From the NCBI GenBank assembly GCA_033032175.1, contig CM065310.1:6696001-6760000 (forward strand): a stretch of DNA of 64,000 bases. The letters run 5' to 3'. Positions within the stretch are counted from its first letter, which is position 1; each line of letters opens with the position of its first letter. A model generated the notes under the pieces. That model was not told where the DNA came from and searched no databases. It saw only the letters and a program-made list of their open reading frames with translations. The position numbers and the translations under genes were made by a program. Positions 20,544-30,939 of this stretch are shown piece after piece. Origin of the DNA: Saturnia japonica (Eukaryota; Arthropoda; Insecta; Lepidoptera; Saturniidae).

Positions 20544-20905
20544 GGACACGACAATGGTGTCCGCCTGGACTGCGAACGTTTTAAACAAGGTGTAACCATG
20601 TAATACCTACCATAGTGGCACATTTAAGGATATAGCGTTCCAGGATCAAACGGTGTATATTGTCTATATCCACTAATCAAGCGGGGTGATAGGGATCTGT
20701 ACCCGATTGGATCACGTCCACCAAATACATGGTAATTAACCCGTTACAGAAATTCTCTTTTGAGTTGTCACGTTTTGGGATCAGCTAGTGTATATTCAGC
20801 TGCCGAGGCTTCCAGACAGACATGACAGCGATGTCCGACGATGGATAGCCGAACCCAATGACCATCGTTATTTTTGGATTGTACTGTGCTTAGAATGCAA
20901 AAATG
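20544..20905 (-). repeat. Interspersed repeat Y, longest copy
   Basis: Read on the minus strand it holds, in order: GCACAGTACAATCCAAAAAT (head), a GGCAGCTGAATATACACT block, CTGATCCCAAAACGTGACAA, GTAACGGGTT, GGGTACAGATCCCTATCACC, ATATACACCGTTTGATCCTG and finally GGACACCATTGTCGTGTCC. Pieces of the same order are found at 27457-28110 and 34325-34545. The TATACAC...TGATCC...GGAACG module occurs twice inside, about 130-150 bp apart. No coding frame was seen. Confidence 0.65.
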
Positions 20906-20929
20906 ATTTAAATGCGCGTACTGCACTGT

Positions 20930-21070
20930 AGTACTTTTGTTTTTTGTGCACTACTTAATAAAAAACCCGACTGCAACAAAAAAAAAAATGTGGCGACATC
21001 TACATAGCTACACATAGCGACATCTATCGAGCCACATACGACGCATTCTACATCGCGCTATAGAAATTAA
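20930..21070 (+). repeat. Unclassified repeat-like segment
   Basis: AAAAAACCCGACTGCAACAA, an A-run, then GCGACATCTACATAGCTACA and a second GCGACATCTATCGAGCCACA. The internal duplication of GCGACATCTA and the A-run suggest an older retroposed element. It directly precedes the LINE. Confidence 0.3.
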
Positions 21071-21078
21071 CTCTTCAA

Positions 21079-21721
21079 TTGAGTGTATATACAAGAACCC
21101 GACTACAACCGTTGGGACCCTGGGTAAAGGTGACCAAATATCTAGGTGTAACCCTAGATAGTAGACTCTCCTTTATACGCCACGTTATGTGCTGCAAGCA
21201 AAATGTCTACGATACACAAGCTTACGCTCTACAAGATGTGTATCCGACCGATTATGACCTATAGCTGCGTTGTGTTCGCACATATGCCAAGATATAATTG
21301 GGATCGTTTACAAGTCATCCAGAATAGGTTTCTTCACCGCCTTACCGGCGCCCCTCGGTATGTTCGTATGGAAGATCTCCATAGAGATATCAACCTTCCT
21401 TCGATACATGCTTATGCCAAACACCTTTCTCGCTCATATTTCGACACCGCGTCGAACCACGCGAATCCGTTAATCAAAGCGGCAGCTTCATATGTTCCCG
21501 ACCCCAATGCCTGCCGGAGTAAACGCCGGCCGCGTAATATCTTCACTGACCCGCTCGACCAAATCGAAACAGCAAACGCGTTCTATGCCACCGTCTCTCC
21601 AAACAGAGGGTGCCACCACCCACGCCTGCGTAACCACCGTTCTCTCTGCAGAAGACGGGCGGTCAACTCCGCTCCCGCACACCCGTCACGTCCACCCTCT
21701 CTAGCGGCAACCCAAGCCTAG
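21079..21721 (+). pseudogene. Jockey-like LINE reverse-transcriptase C-terminus
   Basis: The first 36 or so codons read RLQPLGPWVKVTKYLGVTLD and SRLSFIRHV, the YLGVTLD segment just after the RT catalytic core. A frameshift with some loss occurs near 21185-21205. Then a frame starting about 21213 gives HKLTLYKMCIRPIMTYSCVV, LQVIQNRFLHRLTGAPRYVR, LHRDINLPSIHAYAKHLSRS, a YFDTASNHANPLI motif and the basic PRNIF region, and ends in a poorly conserved tail at TAG 21719-21721. This order is typical of the thumb and C-terminal region of Jockey-clade polymerases. Endonuclease, ORF1 and the catalytic FADD box are missing, so this is a 5'-truncated copy. Confidence 0.82.
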
Positions 21722-22250
21722 GTCCGTTCCTCGGTGTGAAGCCCTTGGGTCAGGCAGCCGCCCGCGCGATACAAGTGACACTATACGTGCAACACTTAGC
21801 TACCCACATACAACATTACACACGTATGGACACACACACGTGCACACCACACAGCTACATAGGTTCTGTAAGGGACCTTTTTTTTTCTTTTTTTGCGCTA
21901 GTTAGACTAATGCGCTAGTTAGTGTAGAAAAACCATTCCGATCACTAAATACACATACGCATGGCTCCCTGCTTCCTCCCAGGAGGAGGGGAACGTGCAT
22001 ATGAGTATATGTTAGTTAGCTCGAATTTTCTTAGGATTAGGGAATTAGATAGATCGCGACCTTTTCGCATTCGCGACGACCACCCGAGCTGAGGTTCGGC
22101 CACTCTGGCACCCTCGTGCGGGTCGTCAAAAACTTTCGCGGCTGAGTGCCCTAAGCGCTCGCCCCCAAGTACGGTGAAGCTGTAAAAGCCGCAGCGGCTC
22201 TGTTTTTGGATAGGGCCCCTAAGGCTAACAGCGTAGATTCTTCTAAAAAC
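21722..22250 (+). mobile_element. 3' untranslated region of the Jockey-like LINE
   Basis: The stretch is GC-rich like the coding part and ends with CGGTGAAGCTGTAAAAGCCG, CAGCGGCTCTGTTTTTGGAT and AGGGCCCCTAAGGCTAACAG. That end is shared by the truncated copies at 9032-9131 and 26543-26622 and, diverged, by the Y copy ending at 57170. A short A-rich stretch (TCTAAAAACACATAA) is all that remains of a tail. Confidence 0.75.
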
Positions 22251-22388
22251 ACATAATGTATATGTGTCGTCTTTCTTCTTGTCTCACCGTTATATATTTT
22301 TTCTCCCTCATGTAAAGAAATGTGCTTAAACGAGATGCGTCCTTGAAATACCGCTCTCAATAATCGTCAAAAAAAAATTGGTTGTCTG
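22251..22388. other. Spacer between LINE and MITE
   Basis: Short AT-rich stretch; nothing recognised. Confidence 0.4.
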
Positions 22389-22760
22389 TAAAGTCGGTTT
22401 ACTGACGATAGTTGAACGTGACAACGTCATATGAAAATACTGATGGAATGGTATCATTTTTCAAAATAAAATTTTAATTTTATTTGTTTGGTAGATATTT
22501 TGTATGGATATAGAGAAGGAGGTAAATGGAAATGACAATTGAATTGATCAAGTTACATTTACTGTCCACGCGGACGCATCGCTCACTCAAGTAGGAGAGA
22601 GACAGATGTCGAATGCTGCCGAACGCGGAGGCCGATTGTGCCTCTTTGTCGCTCGTTCCGCGCTCTCGCTTGCACTTCAAGCCTTAAATGGAACGCCTCA
22701 GAGCGAGGTAACGCCGCATGAGTCATGTTTGTCACGTCAAAAATTATCGAACCGACTTTA
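22389..22760. mobile_element. MITE with inverted ends TAAAGTCGGTT
   Basis: TAAAGTCGGTT at 22389-22399 is matched by AACCGACTTTA at 22750-22760, and further inward TGAACGTGACAACGTCAT pairs loosely with ATGAGTCATGTTTGTCACGT. The 372-bp interior is unusually GC-rich (CGAACGCGGAGGCCGATTGT region near 22620-22650). The two long minus-strand frames across it are incidental. Confidence 0.65.
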
Positions 22761-23060
22761 AAGAATAAGCCTATTTGAATAAACTTCCATTTGTACAACA
22801 ATCACGAAAGATAATAATGTAAAATACAAGCTTCAGCATAATTGTTATAACAATTCCACATAGGTACGTACATAAAGCGTAAATGAAAGTAGCAAGTACA
22901 GAGTTATAAAATAACCGATTATGTGTTATGGGCATTATTACCAGTAACTAGCAATTTCGTTAGCGACTTGTTTGTTCGTAACTAAGGAGGTTATAATTCG
23001 CACCTATGTTAAAACTCTTAAAACTAAAACGATTATTCTTTGCAATAAATATAGTAATAA
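22761..23060. other. No recognisable feature
   Basis: AT-rich sequence. Confidence 0.4.
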
Positions 23061-23215
23061 CGAGCTGACTCGGTAGCGAAACGTGAGCGATAATTTAACG
23101 ATAGCCCTGCCAACGGTACCAGACAATCGAGATCGTTTACCTATCGCTTATCGCGAATCGCAGCGATAGGAATTTCGAGACGGGATTACTGCAATTTTAA
23201 CTAGGGACGTGACGT
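23061..23215. repeat. CpG-rich patch with CCTATCGC hairpin
   Basis: CCTATCGC and GCGATAGG (about 23141-23171) form an 8-bp stem around TTATCGCGAATCGCA. TATCG-type motifs repeat across the patch. It could be a regulatory patch or a decayed MITE. Confidence 0.35.
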
Positions 23216-23266
23216 AACGTTTACGATTAATGTATATATTAATTATCACGTTAATTTTATTTTTCT

Positions 23267-23350
23267 TTTTTTTTTTTTTTTGTAACTACTATAAGCATGG
23301 AGTTGTATGAAGCGAAATATTTACCAACACTTACACCCCCCCCCCCCCCC
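23267..23350. repeat. T15 and C15 homopolymers
   Basis: A run of 15 T at 23267-23281 and a run of 15 C at 23336-23350 lie 54 bp apart. Poly-C of this length is rare in AT-rich insect DNA and the exact lengths may be unreliable in an assembly. Confidence 0.8.
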
Positions 23351-24060
23351 ATTCAAAAATACGCGTTCGCTTATCTACAATAATTATTAAGTAGGTATTC
23401 TAAGTACCTACTTGCGCCAAAAAATGTAGGTTAATTACCTTCAATGAAAAGATGTTTATTTTTTAAATATTAAAATGTGAATTTATTATATTATTCAATA
23501 CTTGTTTTATGAAGGTAATTTATTTATTATGATTTAAATTAATGTATAAACAATTTTTTACGAATGTAAATTATTTCAAAAATGGAGTAGATGCGTGATA
23601 ATGATAACTTTTTTTTGCTTTCTTAGTGAATATTTCGCACATTTTAGAATTCAAACAATTCAAGCATTTTCATTAGAAATACCTTCTGTTTTTTAAACAT
23701 TTTTTTTATAAACACGCTTGCTTGATTATTGAACTAACAATTAAGAATCAAAGCATTAAGGGAGATGTGGCGTTGCGATAAAAACACCTTTGAGATTTAA
23801 TATATATAGAGATAATTACATCTCTAACTGGCGTTGGAATCTGCAACACAATCTCTGTAGCGCATCAGACCGACAGAGATATCTTTATCTTCTAACAATA
23901 GTGTAACAGATATACATTTGACAGGTACGATTGGTATTTATTTGGTATGAATGAAAAATAGCAAGAAAACTATTCCATGAACAGAGTTATCAATTAATTA
24001 TTATTTACAGTGTACACTATAATTCATGATATCCGTACAATTGATAAAATTGTAGTGTCT
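23351..24060. other. No recognisable feature
   Basis: AT-rich sequence. CATCTCTAACTG near 23820 and other small blocks have no partner that I can find. Confidence 0.4.
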
Positions 24061-24539
24061 GATTGTAATGTCAAAATGAAGTTTATACGATACCTATAAC
24101 AAAAAACCTATTTATGTCTGTCTGTTTGTTCCGGGTAATATTCAAAACTATTGGATCGAATTACGATGTGACTTACACTGGCAGATAGCTGATGTTACAA
24201 GGAGTAACATAAGCTACTTTTATTTTAGAAAAAAATTATCATTCCGCGCAAATGAAAAAAAAGACCGGTCATGGTGAATCAACTCGGACTTTTAAACGGC
24301 TTACGTTGAGTAAACCATAAGAGATATACCTATGTATCAAATTAATGTATTACATAATTGTAAACATTAAAAAGACCTACAAAAAAGTCAGCGGGTGCAT
24401 ATTATTGTGTATATCTTCTACCTTCTACGGATCACTCACAATAAGCATACAACTGAGAGCCGGAATAACATGATTCGCGCGTGTGCCCGATTGACGGCAT
24501 TGTGTAGTCCACGCGAACGAAATCGCGGGCTCAGCTAGT
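24061..24539 (+). mobile_element. Helitron-like repeat, copy B
   Basis: The order is GTAATGTCAAAATG, TGTTTGTTCCGGGTAAT, ACTGGCAGATAGCTGATGTT, GGAGTAACATAAGCTACTTT, ACGGCTTACGTTGAGTAAAC, ATATCTTCTA and the terminus TCGCGGGCTCAGCTAG. Copies C (43960-44461) and D (43490-43759) share this order. GTCCACGCGAACGAAATCGC before the end supplies the GC-rich hairpin region expected of a Helitron 3' end. Non-coding. Confidence 0.55.
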
Positions 24540-24779
24540 TTGTGAATAAACATGTAACTAAAAAATATTTTTATAATTCCATCATAGTATAGAATTGAAA
24601 AACATTGAATGAAAAAAATATTGTATTCATTTTGTATTTTAGCAATTACGTAATGATTTATTCACATTACCTACATAGGTAAATACTATAATATCAATCA
24701 AAAAAGTTATTTAATGTATATTAAAAGGCGTACATTAAAAAAGCGATGTTCAAAAGTAGACAATTACACGTCATCATTA

Positions 24780-25130
24780 TCATTTCATCCGAAAGACGTC
24801 TACTGCTCGATACAGGCTTCCCCCAAAGACCGCCAAAATGACCGGTCCCTTTACTGCCCACAACCAGCGGCTTTCCGCAACCTTTAACAGATCGTGGTCC
24901 ACCATCTGGCGGGTCTGCTTATGTTGCTGTGTACGTGGCCACCACTCGAGAACTCTTTGGTCCAATCAACCATCCGTTGTACGAGCTACATACCCTGCTC
25001 ACTGCAAATTAAGTCTATCTATTCTTAGGGCTTTGTCCGTAACTTTGGTTCTTTTGCAGACCTCCTCATTTCTGATTCGATCACGAAAAGAAACCCAACA
25101 TAACCCTCTCCATTACAGGTTAATAATGGT
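24780..25130 (-). pseudogene. RTE-like LINE C-terminal remnant
   Basis: On the minus strand from about 25110 the translation reads VSFRDRIRNEEVCKRTKVTD, then AGYVARTTDG, then RVLEWWPRTQQHKQTRQMVD and HDLLKVAESRW, after which the frame slips and the last residues before the element end are scrambled. The RDRIRNEE...RT-x-V-x-D...RVLEW-x-PR order is the far C-terminus of RTE-type polymerases. It overlaps the C-terminal end of the remnant at 14385-14998, so the two are independent truncated copies. In-frame stops are present near 25008 and 24969. Inactive. Confidence 0.75.
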
Positions 25131-25302
25131 GTATTATTAAAATGTAAAAAATACGTTAAAAATTGCGTAAGTAATTTGTATGCACGTAAGATGAATACTT
25201 ATTTTATAAAACTAAAATAAGTAAGTAAAAAAAATGATGTGGGTTATATCAATATTATAAAATTAGTCAATGACAATAATTTAAGTCAATTCGTTCTTAA
25301 CC

Positions 25303-25525
25303 GACAAGACAGGAGGTTACTCTATTGAAATGTATAGTTTTTTATGAATGTTCAGCTACAACTTCTTTGTTTATGAATCGATTTGGATGATTATTTTTTT
25401 TTATAGGGAATAAATACCTCAAGGGTAATCCCATTTTAATTTCATTTGCATTGGGCCTATAACTTCGAAGCACCAGAGAAGCACCGAAATAATTGAAGTT
25501 CTTTTTTGTTAAAAATTGTACTGGC
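25303..25525 (+). repeat. Interspersed repeat Z, copy 3
   Basis: GGAGGTTACTCTATTGAAAT, TTTATGAATGTTCAGC, GATTTGGATGATTA, CCATTTTAATTTCATTTGCA and AACTTCGAAGCACCAGAGAA run in the same order as the copy at 63629-63850. The end (TTGAAGTTCTTTTTTGTTAA) is inverted relative to the start of the 63629 copy (ACTTCAAAAAAAG), so the family has short inverted ends, as a MITE would. Confidence 0.7.
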
Positions 25526-26540
25526 TTTTAATTATAATAATGTCTCATGTAAACATTATTTTTACAGAATAAAAAAGCAATTCATGTTTACATGGTGCGC
25601 ACGCAGCGTTCTATTCTACCCTCTATCTTAAACAAAGTGATTATATTATATTACACGGGAATCTTTGACGCGTAACAAAAACTCACACAGAATTCGAAAA
25701 CAAAACATAGCATAATAACCTACAACGAAAATGGTCAATTCAAATTTACAAGTAGCGGTTTGAGTTCTGCTATTGGACATGTCGCACCAAATTTGGATTG
25801 TCTGTCGAACGCGTCGCGTCGTTCACGTACCTTCATAATTATTATGTACCTATGCACGCTTTGACATGGTTATGAGATTGTAATTGCTGTTGAAATCTTT
25901 AGTTCTTTGTTCAAATTTATGACTTTCTAACTCTTGTTGTTGGCAACAATATAATAGAACAATTTCGAACTTGGTATTCTTTGTTAAAGGTACCCATTCC
26001 TATTGAGCGTTCATAATAGTAAATTGAGGACATATGTGTGTACTGCTGTATGTATGATTTTGACGAGTAATATTATAAAAACATGACTTAAAGACAAAGT
26101 TACTTCTATGTTATGTTTTAAAGGAACAAAACAGTGAATTACGCTACTATTTTATTTGTTTCAAAAATGCTCAGTTGAAATCTGGCTATTGTTTAAATTT
26201 TCTACATATAAATTTGATTTTTAACGTACATACTATGGAACACATTGTACTTAGTGATTTTTGGAATACAGTACCAATGATAAGTAGATTCGGCATTGAC
26301 GCTCTTTACATTCAATCGTAAATAGTGGATAATTAATTGCCTTTAGTTCACGTCGCGTCGTGAGCGAGAAGAAACTTTCATCCTTTTTTGACAACAGAGT
26401 TTCAGCCTTACGTTGTGATTTCCTATCTCTTTTGTTTCAACATGCTGAAAACAAAATTTATGCCGTGTTCAAATTGCTTTTAGTGAGAGTATAACGAGTC
26501 TATTTAAGAAACGTTAATGATAAGTTTAGGTTGACAAGTC
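25526..26540. other. No recognisable gene
   Basis: Two small CpG-rich spots (GTCGAACGCGTCGCGTCGTT near 25803 and CACGTCGCGTCGTGAGCGAG near 26349) are the only unusual parts. Confidence 0.4.
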
Positions 26541-26542
26541 CG

Positions 26543-26640
26543 GTAAAGCTGTAAAAGCCGCAGCGGCTCTGTTTTAGGATAGGGCCCCTAAGGCTAACAG
26601 TGTAGTCAGTTACAAAAAAAAAAAAAAAAATTACGATTTC
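26543..26640 (+). mobile_element. 5'-truncated Jockey-like LINE tail
   Basis: CGGTAAAGCTGTAAAAGCCG, GCGGCTCTGTTTTAGGATAG and GGCCCCTAAGGCTAACAGTG are followed by TAGTCAGTTAC and an 18-A tail. It is nearly identical to the 3' end at 22170-22240. No convincing target duplication was found. Confidence 0.75.
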
Positions 26641-27456
26641 AATTATTAAAAAAAAAATGTGTGATGTCGTAACGGACATTATGTTAAAAATAATTAAAAT
26701 TCAGAAGCTTAAAAATAAATATTATTGTTCAGTGTGTATTAAAATTAGGATAAAATGATATCATCAAGAGTTACGATAACAAAACAACGACTCTTCACAA
26801 GACGGTTGAATTTTGGCAACATCACCGCACTGTAATTTCAAGTTGAATCTCTGTTACCATAAATCTAACCGCAACTCAAAATAAACCAGTTCAGTGAAAG
26901 CTTATTAAATAAACTGTCCAATCGATTCAGACGTTGTGCAATTTACCGATCTGTGTGGCAAATTTTATGCACAGTGTGATCCAAAAACAATTGCGTAACT
27001 CACACCCGCGGTTGAACGTAAACATTTGAGGCTTTCCGAAAAACCTGACATGTTATACAACGTTTAATTAAATTTCATTGATGTACGATATACCTTTTAT
27101 AGCTAATTTATTCATCTCCATTTGGTTACATGAATATTAAAAATGATTGTTCATTTACAATCGGAAATATAATCGATTAGATAATTTAAAAAAAGTTATT
27201 ATTAAGAATTAATATCTTTGGTACATGGATGTTTTAAAACTTAATTAACAAATATGTTTACATACATTTAAAAGTATATATTATTGTATCCAAATAAATC
27301 TTGGCATGTTTGCGTTCTCGTGTGGTTATTTATGATTAACAAAGGAGATTAATTACTTTTACTATACATAATTATTATTTATTTATTTCTTATGACAGTA
27401 ATTAAAAAATAATAATAAGCAACTATATATTAATAACATAGTAATTATGTGTAGTA
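26641..27456. other. No recognisable feature
   Basis: AT-rich sequence. Confidence 0.4.
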
Positions 27457-28110
27457 GGACACGGCAATTGTGTCCGGCTGGATTTAAATGGACTGGAATA
27501 AAAAGTTTAGTTTCCTCCAAAGTACGTAAATTAAAAAAAACTAATAGAACACACTATTTTCACGGACTAAAAATTATAAAGCATCTCCTGGCTCCATCGC
27601 CAGAACCTCGCTATCAAGTCCAATCTATTAGACTCGCCAAAACAAATCATATGAGCCTAAACTCGAGGGTTTGTTAGTAACCAATGAAGAATTCCACTAT
27701 CCACTTCCTAGCTCCATCATCAGATGAACTCCAAGATACCAAATTATCATGCATCACCAATCTTTTCATCCGAACTACACACATACAAATTTTCATTTCG
27801 ATACGACAATCAAAAGTAGGATAAAATTTACTTTTAACATCTGATTACATTGTTTGTTAGTTACAAGTGAAATTAATAACAGCATGTTAAAAATAACGGT
27901 GACCATCGACAGAGACCATCGAAGTCTCTCGACAGCTATATATGTACTAGCCGAATCCGAAACCTGACAAATTAATAGAAAGTCACTGTGAAGGTTATAT
28001 TATAACCATGTGCATGGTGGTCACGACTTGGTCGGATACAGATCCCTACCCATCACGCTTCATTACTTGGTATACACCGGTTGATCCCGGAACGCGAAAC
28101 GTCTAAGCCT
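27457..28110. repeat. Broken Y-repeat cluster
   Basis: GGACACGGCAATTGTGTCCG at 27457-27476 matches the far end of the Y copy at 20544 on the plus strand. At 27990-28110 the plus strand carries CCATGTGCATGGTGGTCACG, CAGATCCCTACCCATCACGC and TATACACCGGTTGATCCCGG, that is, the Y sequence in the opposite orientation. Between them, two related segments (about 27571-27660 and 27690-27815) share CTCCTGGCTCCATCGCCAGA- and CTTCCTAGCTCCATCATCAG-type blocks. The cluster is a rearranged mixture of at least two repeats. Confidence 0.5.
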
Positions 28111-28118
28111 GCATTATG

Positions 28119-28257
28119 ACGGGTGCAAGTTTTCCTGTCCGCAGAAGGGGAGCGGAGCAGAGCTGTGAAAATTTCGACCAATAGAATTGCATCTCTAGGT
28201 TTTTATTTATACATTTCTATTGGTCGATATTTTCACAGCTCCGCTTCAGTGGATAAG
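28119..28257. mobile_element. Snap-back MITE
   Basis: AGCTGTGAAAATTTCGACCA with ATAGAA (28161-28186) and its inverse at 28215-28240 differ by one base over 26 bp. Pairing continues outward through GGAGCGGAG/CTCCGC. The loop is only about 28 bp. Non-coding. Confidence 0.7.
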
Positions 28258-29584
28258 CAGCCTTACACCTGGCATATGACGATCGTGATTCATTTGCACA
28301 CAAACGTAAATGTATGTACATATTACACAACTCGAAACTGCGTTTCATAATTTTCTTCATCAAATATCAATAAGAATAAACAATATCCACCAAGCATATA
28401 TTATATTTATAGACATACCGAATTATAGTTATAGATTTTTAATTATACACGAATGCGATGAGTGATAAGATAAGCGAGAGATTCCGAATAATCAACTCAC
28501 ATATCTTAATTTAAAAACTGGTTAACCAATCCCACCTGTCTAACGGTTAATAACATCTTGAACATCTTAAGATGAAACTAAAAATATTGACATTGCATTA
28601 AGCAGTGAGTAAACTTGAATATATTAACTTAAACAACTTCCGGTGTCTCCACTTAGAAACTACTCCCTGTCGATGACATTGGGACATTAGATGATTAAAA
28701 CCATAACTTTTTTTTAAACTCTTCATATTTTAAAGTAATTGAATAGTCCGAAACGTATCCATGATTTAGCAGCACGTGATCTATAGTTACTTATAACAAA
28801 ACAGCAAAGAGTAGAAATTCTGTACATTAAAAATATTTGAGAAAAACACTATGAAGAGATTAACAATCAAGGATAGAAAACATTTCAAATTTTTATTAAA
28901 TTAGTGTTTGTCTGTCTTTCAATTTGTATACCAATGCCCAGAAACTACGAGACCGAATTTGATGTAATTTAGTATTATGGTAGTTTTTAATCTTTAATAA
29001 CATTTAGGATTCAATTTTACATGTTTAGATGTTTGTATGCTGTATAAAATATATAGGTAGTGAAATGAAATTATTTTTTTTTGTATTTTACACCGCAGGT
29101 TAAAAGGCCACTGACTTGCGAAGTGCACTTTTTCCTCGATGTAAACCATCACCACTGGCAACAATTAAGTTATTCACATGAGGTTTAATAATTCTAAGTA
29201 TAAGTTAAGCTACCTAAAACCTACATACATAGGTATTATTTATTTTCTAACAAAAAGTTATAGTATAGTTGAAAGCTATAGCTCAAGTGGATTTACGATC
29301 ACCGTGAGGAATACAAAACACAAGAGGCTTGTGAATCACATGCGAACATATTTACAACAACTTCCAAAGCATTTTATATATGTACATAAATGCATTACAT
29401 TTAAATATTATAGCAACGCTTCCAAATGGAGATGTTTCAATTTTAGTAGTCTGTTGTAAGTCTAGATAAATTTATGTAGCAGAATACGTGTTTAAAATAA
29501 TATAAGAAAATGTGCAAGTCTTATTACAAGGCCTAATATTTAACTATTATAGGTATGTCGTAATTTTACAATATCATCAAATGA
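28258..29584. other. No recognisable feature
   Basis: AT-rich sequence. The 93-codon plus frame at 29178-29459 is within chance length and has no recognisable features. Confidence 0.45.
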
Positions 29585-29945
29585 GTCTTGCGTTTTAATC
29601 AACTTCTTCTACCGTACCTAGTTTCCCATATCATTTGGAGTCTAAACCTCTTAATCTTAATGCGCCATTCATTGCGTAATTGTATCATTAACGTATGTAA
29701 TTCCATCGTTGTCAAATCCCTCCTAACTGTTCCCATCCAAGTGAGTGGTCCATAACGGATCTTATCATGCAGCCTACCTCACGACTCATGACATGACCTA
29801 TGGACATGACCATACGATTTTCGACAATTTTGTTATGGCTTTTTCCAATTTTAAGTGTTCCCCGAATATGCCCATTCCCGACTTTATCCTTAACAGTAAT
29901 TCTCCTAGCACATCAAGCATCCCAAATTCTTGCCTTTTAATAAAT
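29585..29945 (-). pseudogene. LINE polymerase C-terminal remnant
   Basis: On the minus strand the translation contains, in shifting frames, KDKVGNGHIRGTLKIG and NKIVENR (about 29900-29820), GHVMS (about 29800), then PLTWMGTVRRDLTTMELHTL and QLRNEWRIKIKRF (about 29755-29630). A core of KDK-V-R-N-x-HIR, NKIVENRLRWYGHV and a GRP/TWM-x-x-x-x-DL end is the ordinary C-terminus of an RTE-like insect LINE family. The zinc-finger-like cysteines are not seen. Several frame changes and stops make it inactive. The assignment rests on order and short motifs. Confidence 0.65.
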
Positions 29946-30548
29946 TGAGCAATTTATTTGAACATTTTTATTGGTTGCGTACCCCTAGTTACACATTGTA
30001 GGTTACAAGTTGCAACAACAATTTAGAAATAAGTTACCTCCAAACAAAAGACCACAAACAACGTTTATGTAGTAATTTCGTTACAAAAATCTATTTTATT
30101 TCGTCATTTTAACAATCAATCTGCGTGTTTGAGCGTGTAAGCTGTTAGTAACATAACTATCCGCAAAATAAAATAAATTACCACCATCCAATTTAGAGGT
30201 TTAATTTTCTTTGTTAAAAGCGCAAATCAGCTATCAACAGCATATACACCTAGAAATGAGGGCAATACTGGACACAGTTACTTTCGAACTTTATAGTGTA
30301 AACATACGGAGTCTGAAGAGACGTTAACGTTGAAAAACAACAAAAATGCTTATATACTGCCGACTAAACTTCTTTCACTTATAAATTATGTTATAAAGTT
30401 TATGAACATTCCAACGGAAATAATACAAGCTACATAACTAGTTCTCAATATACTTAATGTTATACACAGTACACATTACATTAGTTTACTGTTAAAGGAA
30501 CCTAATTAGTTGGACCTTTCAAAAAATTTATCATGATTATGTTATACT
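29946..30548. other. No recognisable feature
   Basis: AT-rich sequence. Confidence 0.4.
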
Positions 30549-30935
30549 AGGGACCCGTCCCAACTTCGCAATGATAAAATTTATAAAATGGTGTATTTTA
30601 TGTTAAAAAAAGCCTGATTTAGAGTTTATCGCTTTAAAATTGTTCAACGCGGCTAAAGAAGTTTTCACTTTCAATAATAATCACCAGTTTGTAAGGGCGA
30701 TTATTTCTACGTCAACGCTTGAAAATTACATCCGTATGTTAACACAATCAAACGTTACGTAGCCCTATGCCGTGCCATTGTAAAAGACCTTATTAGCTCA
30801 AAAGCTCCGCGTTTCAGTTGAAGATTTGCTTAATACGATTTTAGAGTGGCGTGCAGACTGGTACGTGTGGTCTTACGATGATTTGGTATTCAATGAGGCA
30901 ATTATTTAGCTTTAAGCAAGCTAGCATTGTTAAGT
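30549..30935 (+). repeat. Interspersed repeat with ACTAGGGACCCG start
   Basis: It begins CTAGGGACCCGTCCCAACTT and contains CGTCAACGCTTGAAAATTAC and ends near AGCAAGCTAGC. The start resembles a common arthropod repeat beginning CTAGCGACCCGCCC. No second copy lies in the window, so support is from memory only. Confidence 0.4.
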
Positions 30936-30939
30936 GAAT

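Noticed and set aside
21488..21704. Alternative frames inside the Jockey-like C-terminus
   Set aside because: GC-rich coding DNA gives open shadows in other frames; only the LINE frame has recognisable motifs.
24838..25140. 100-codon plus-strand frame
   Set aside because: Antisense to the RTE-like C-terminus at 24780-25130; no independent support.
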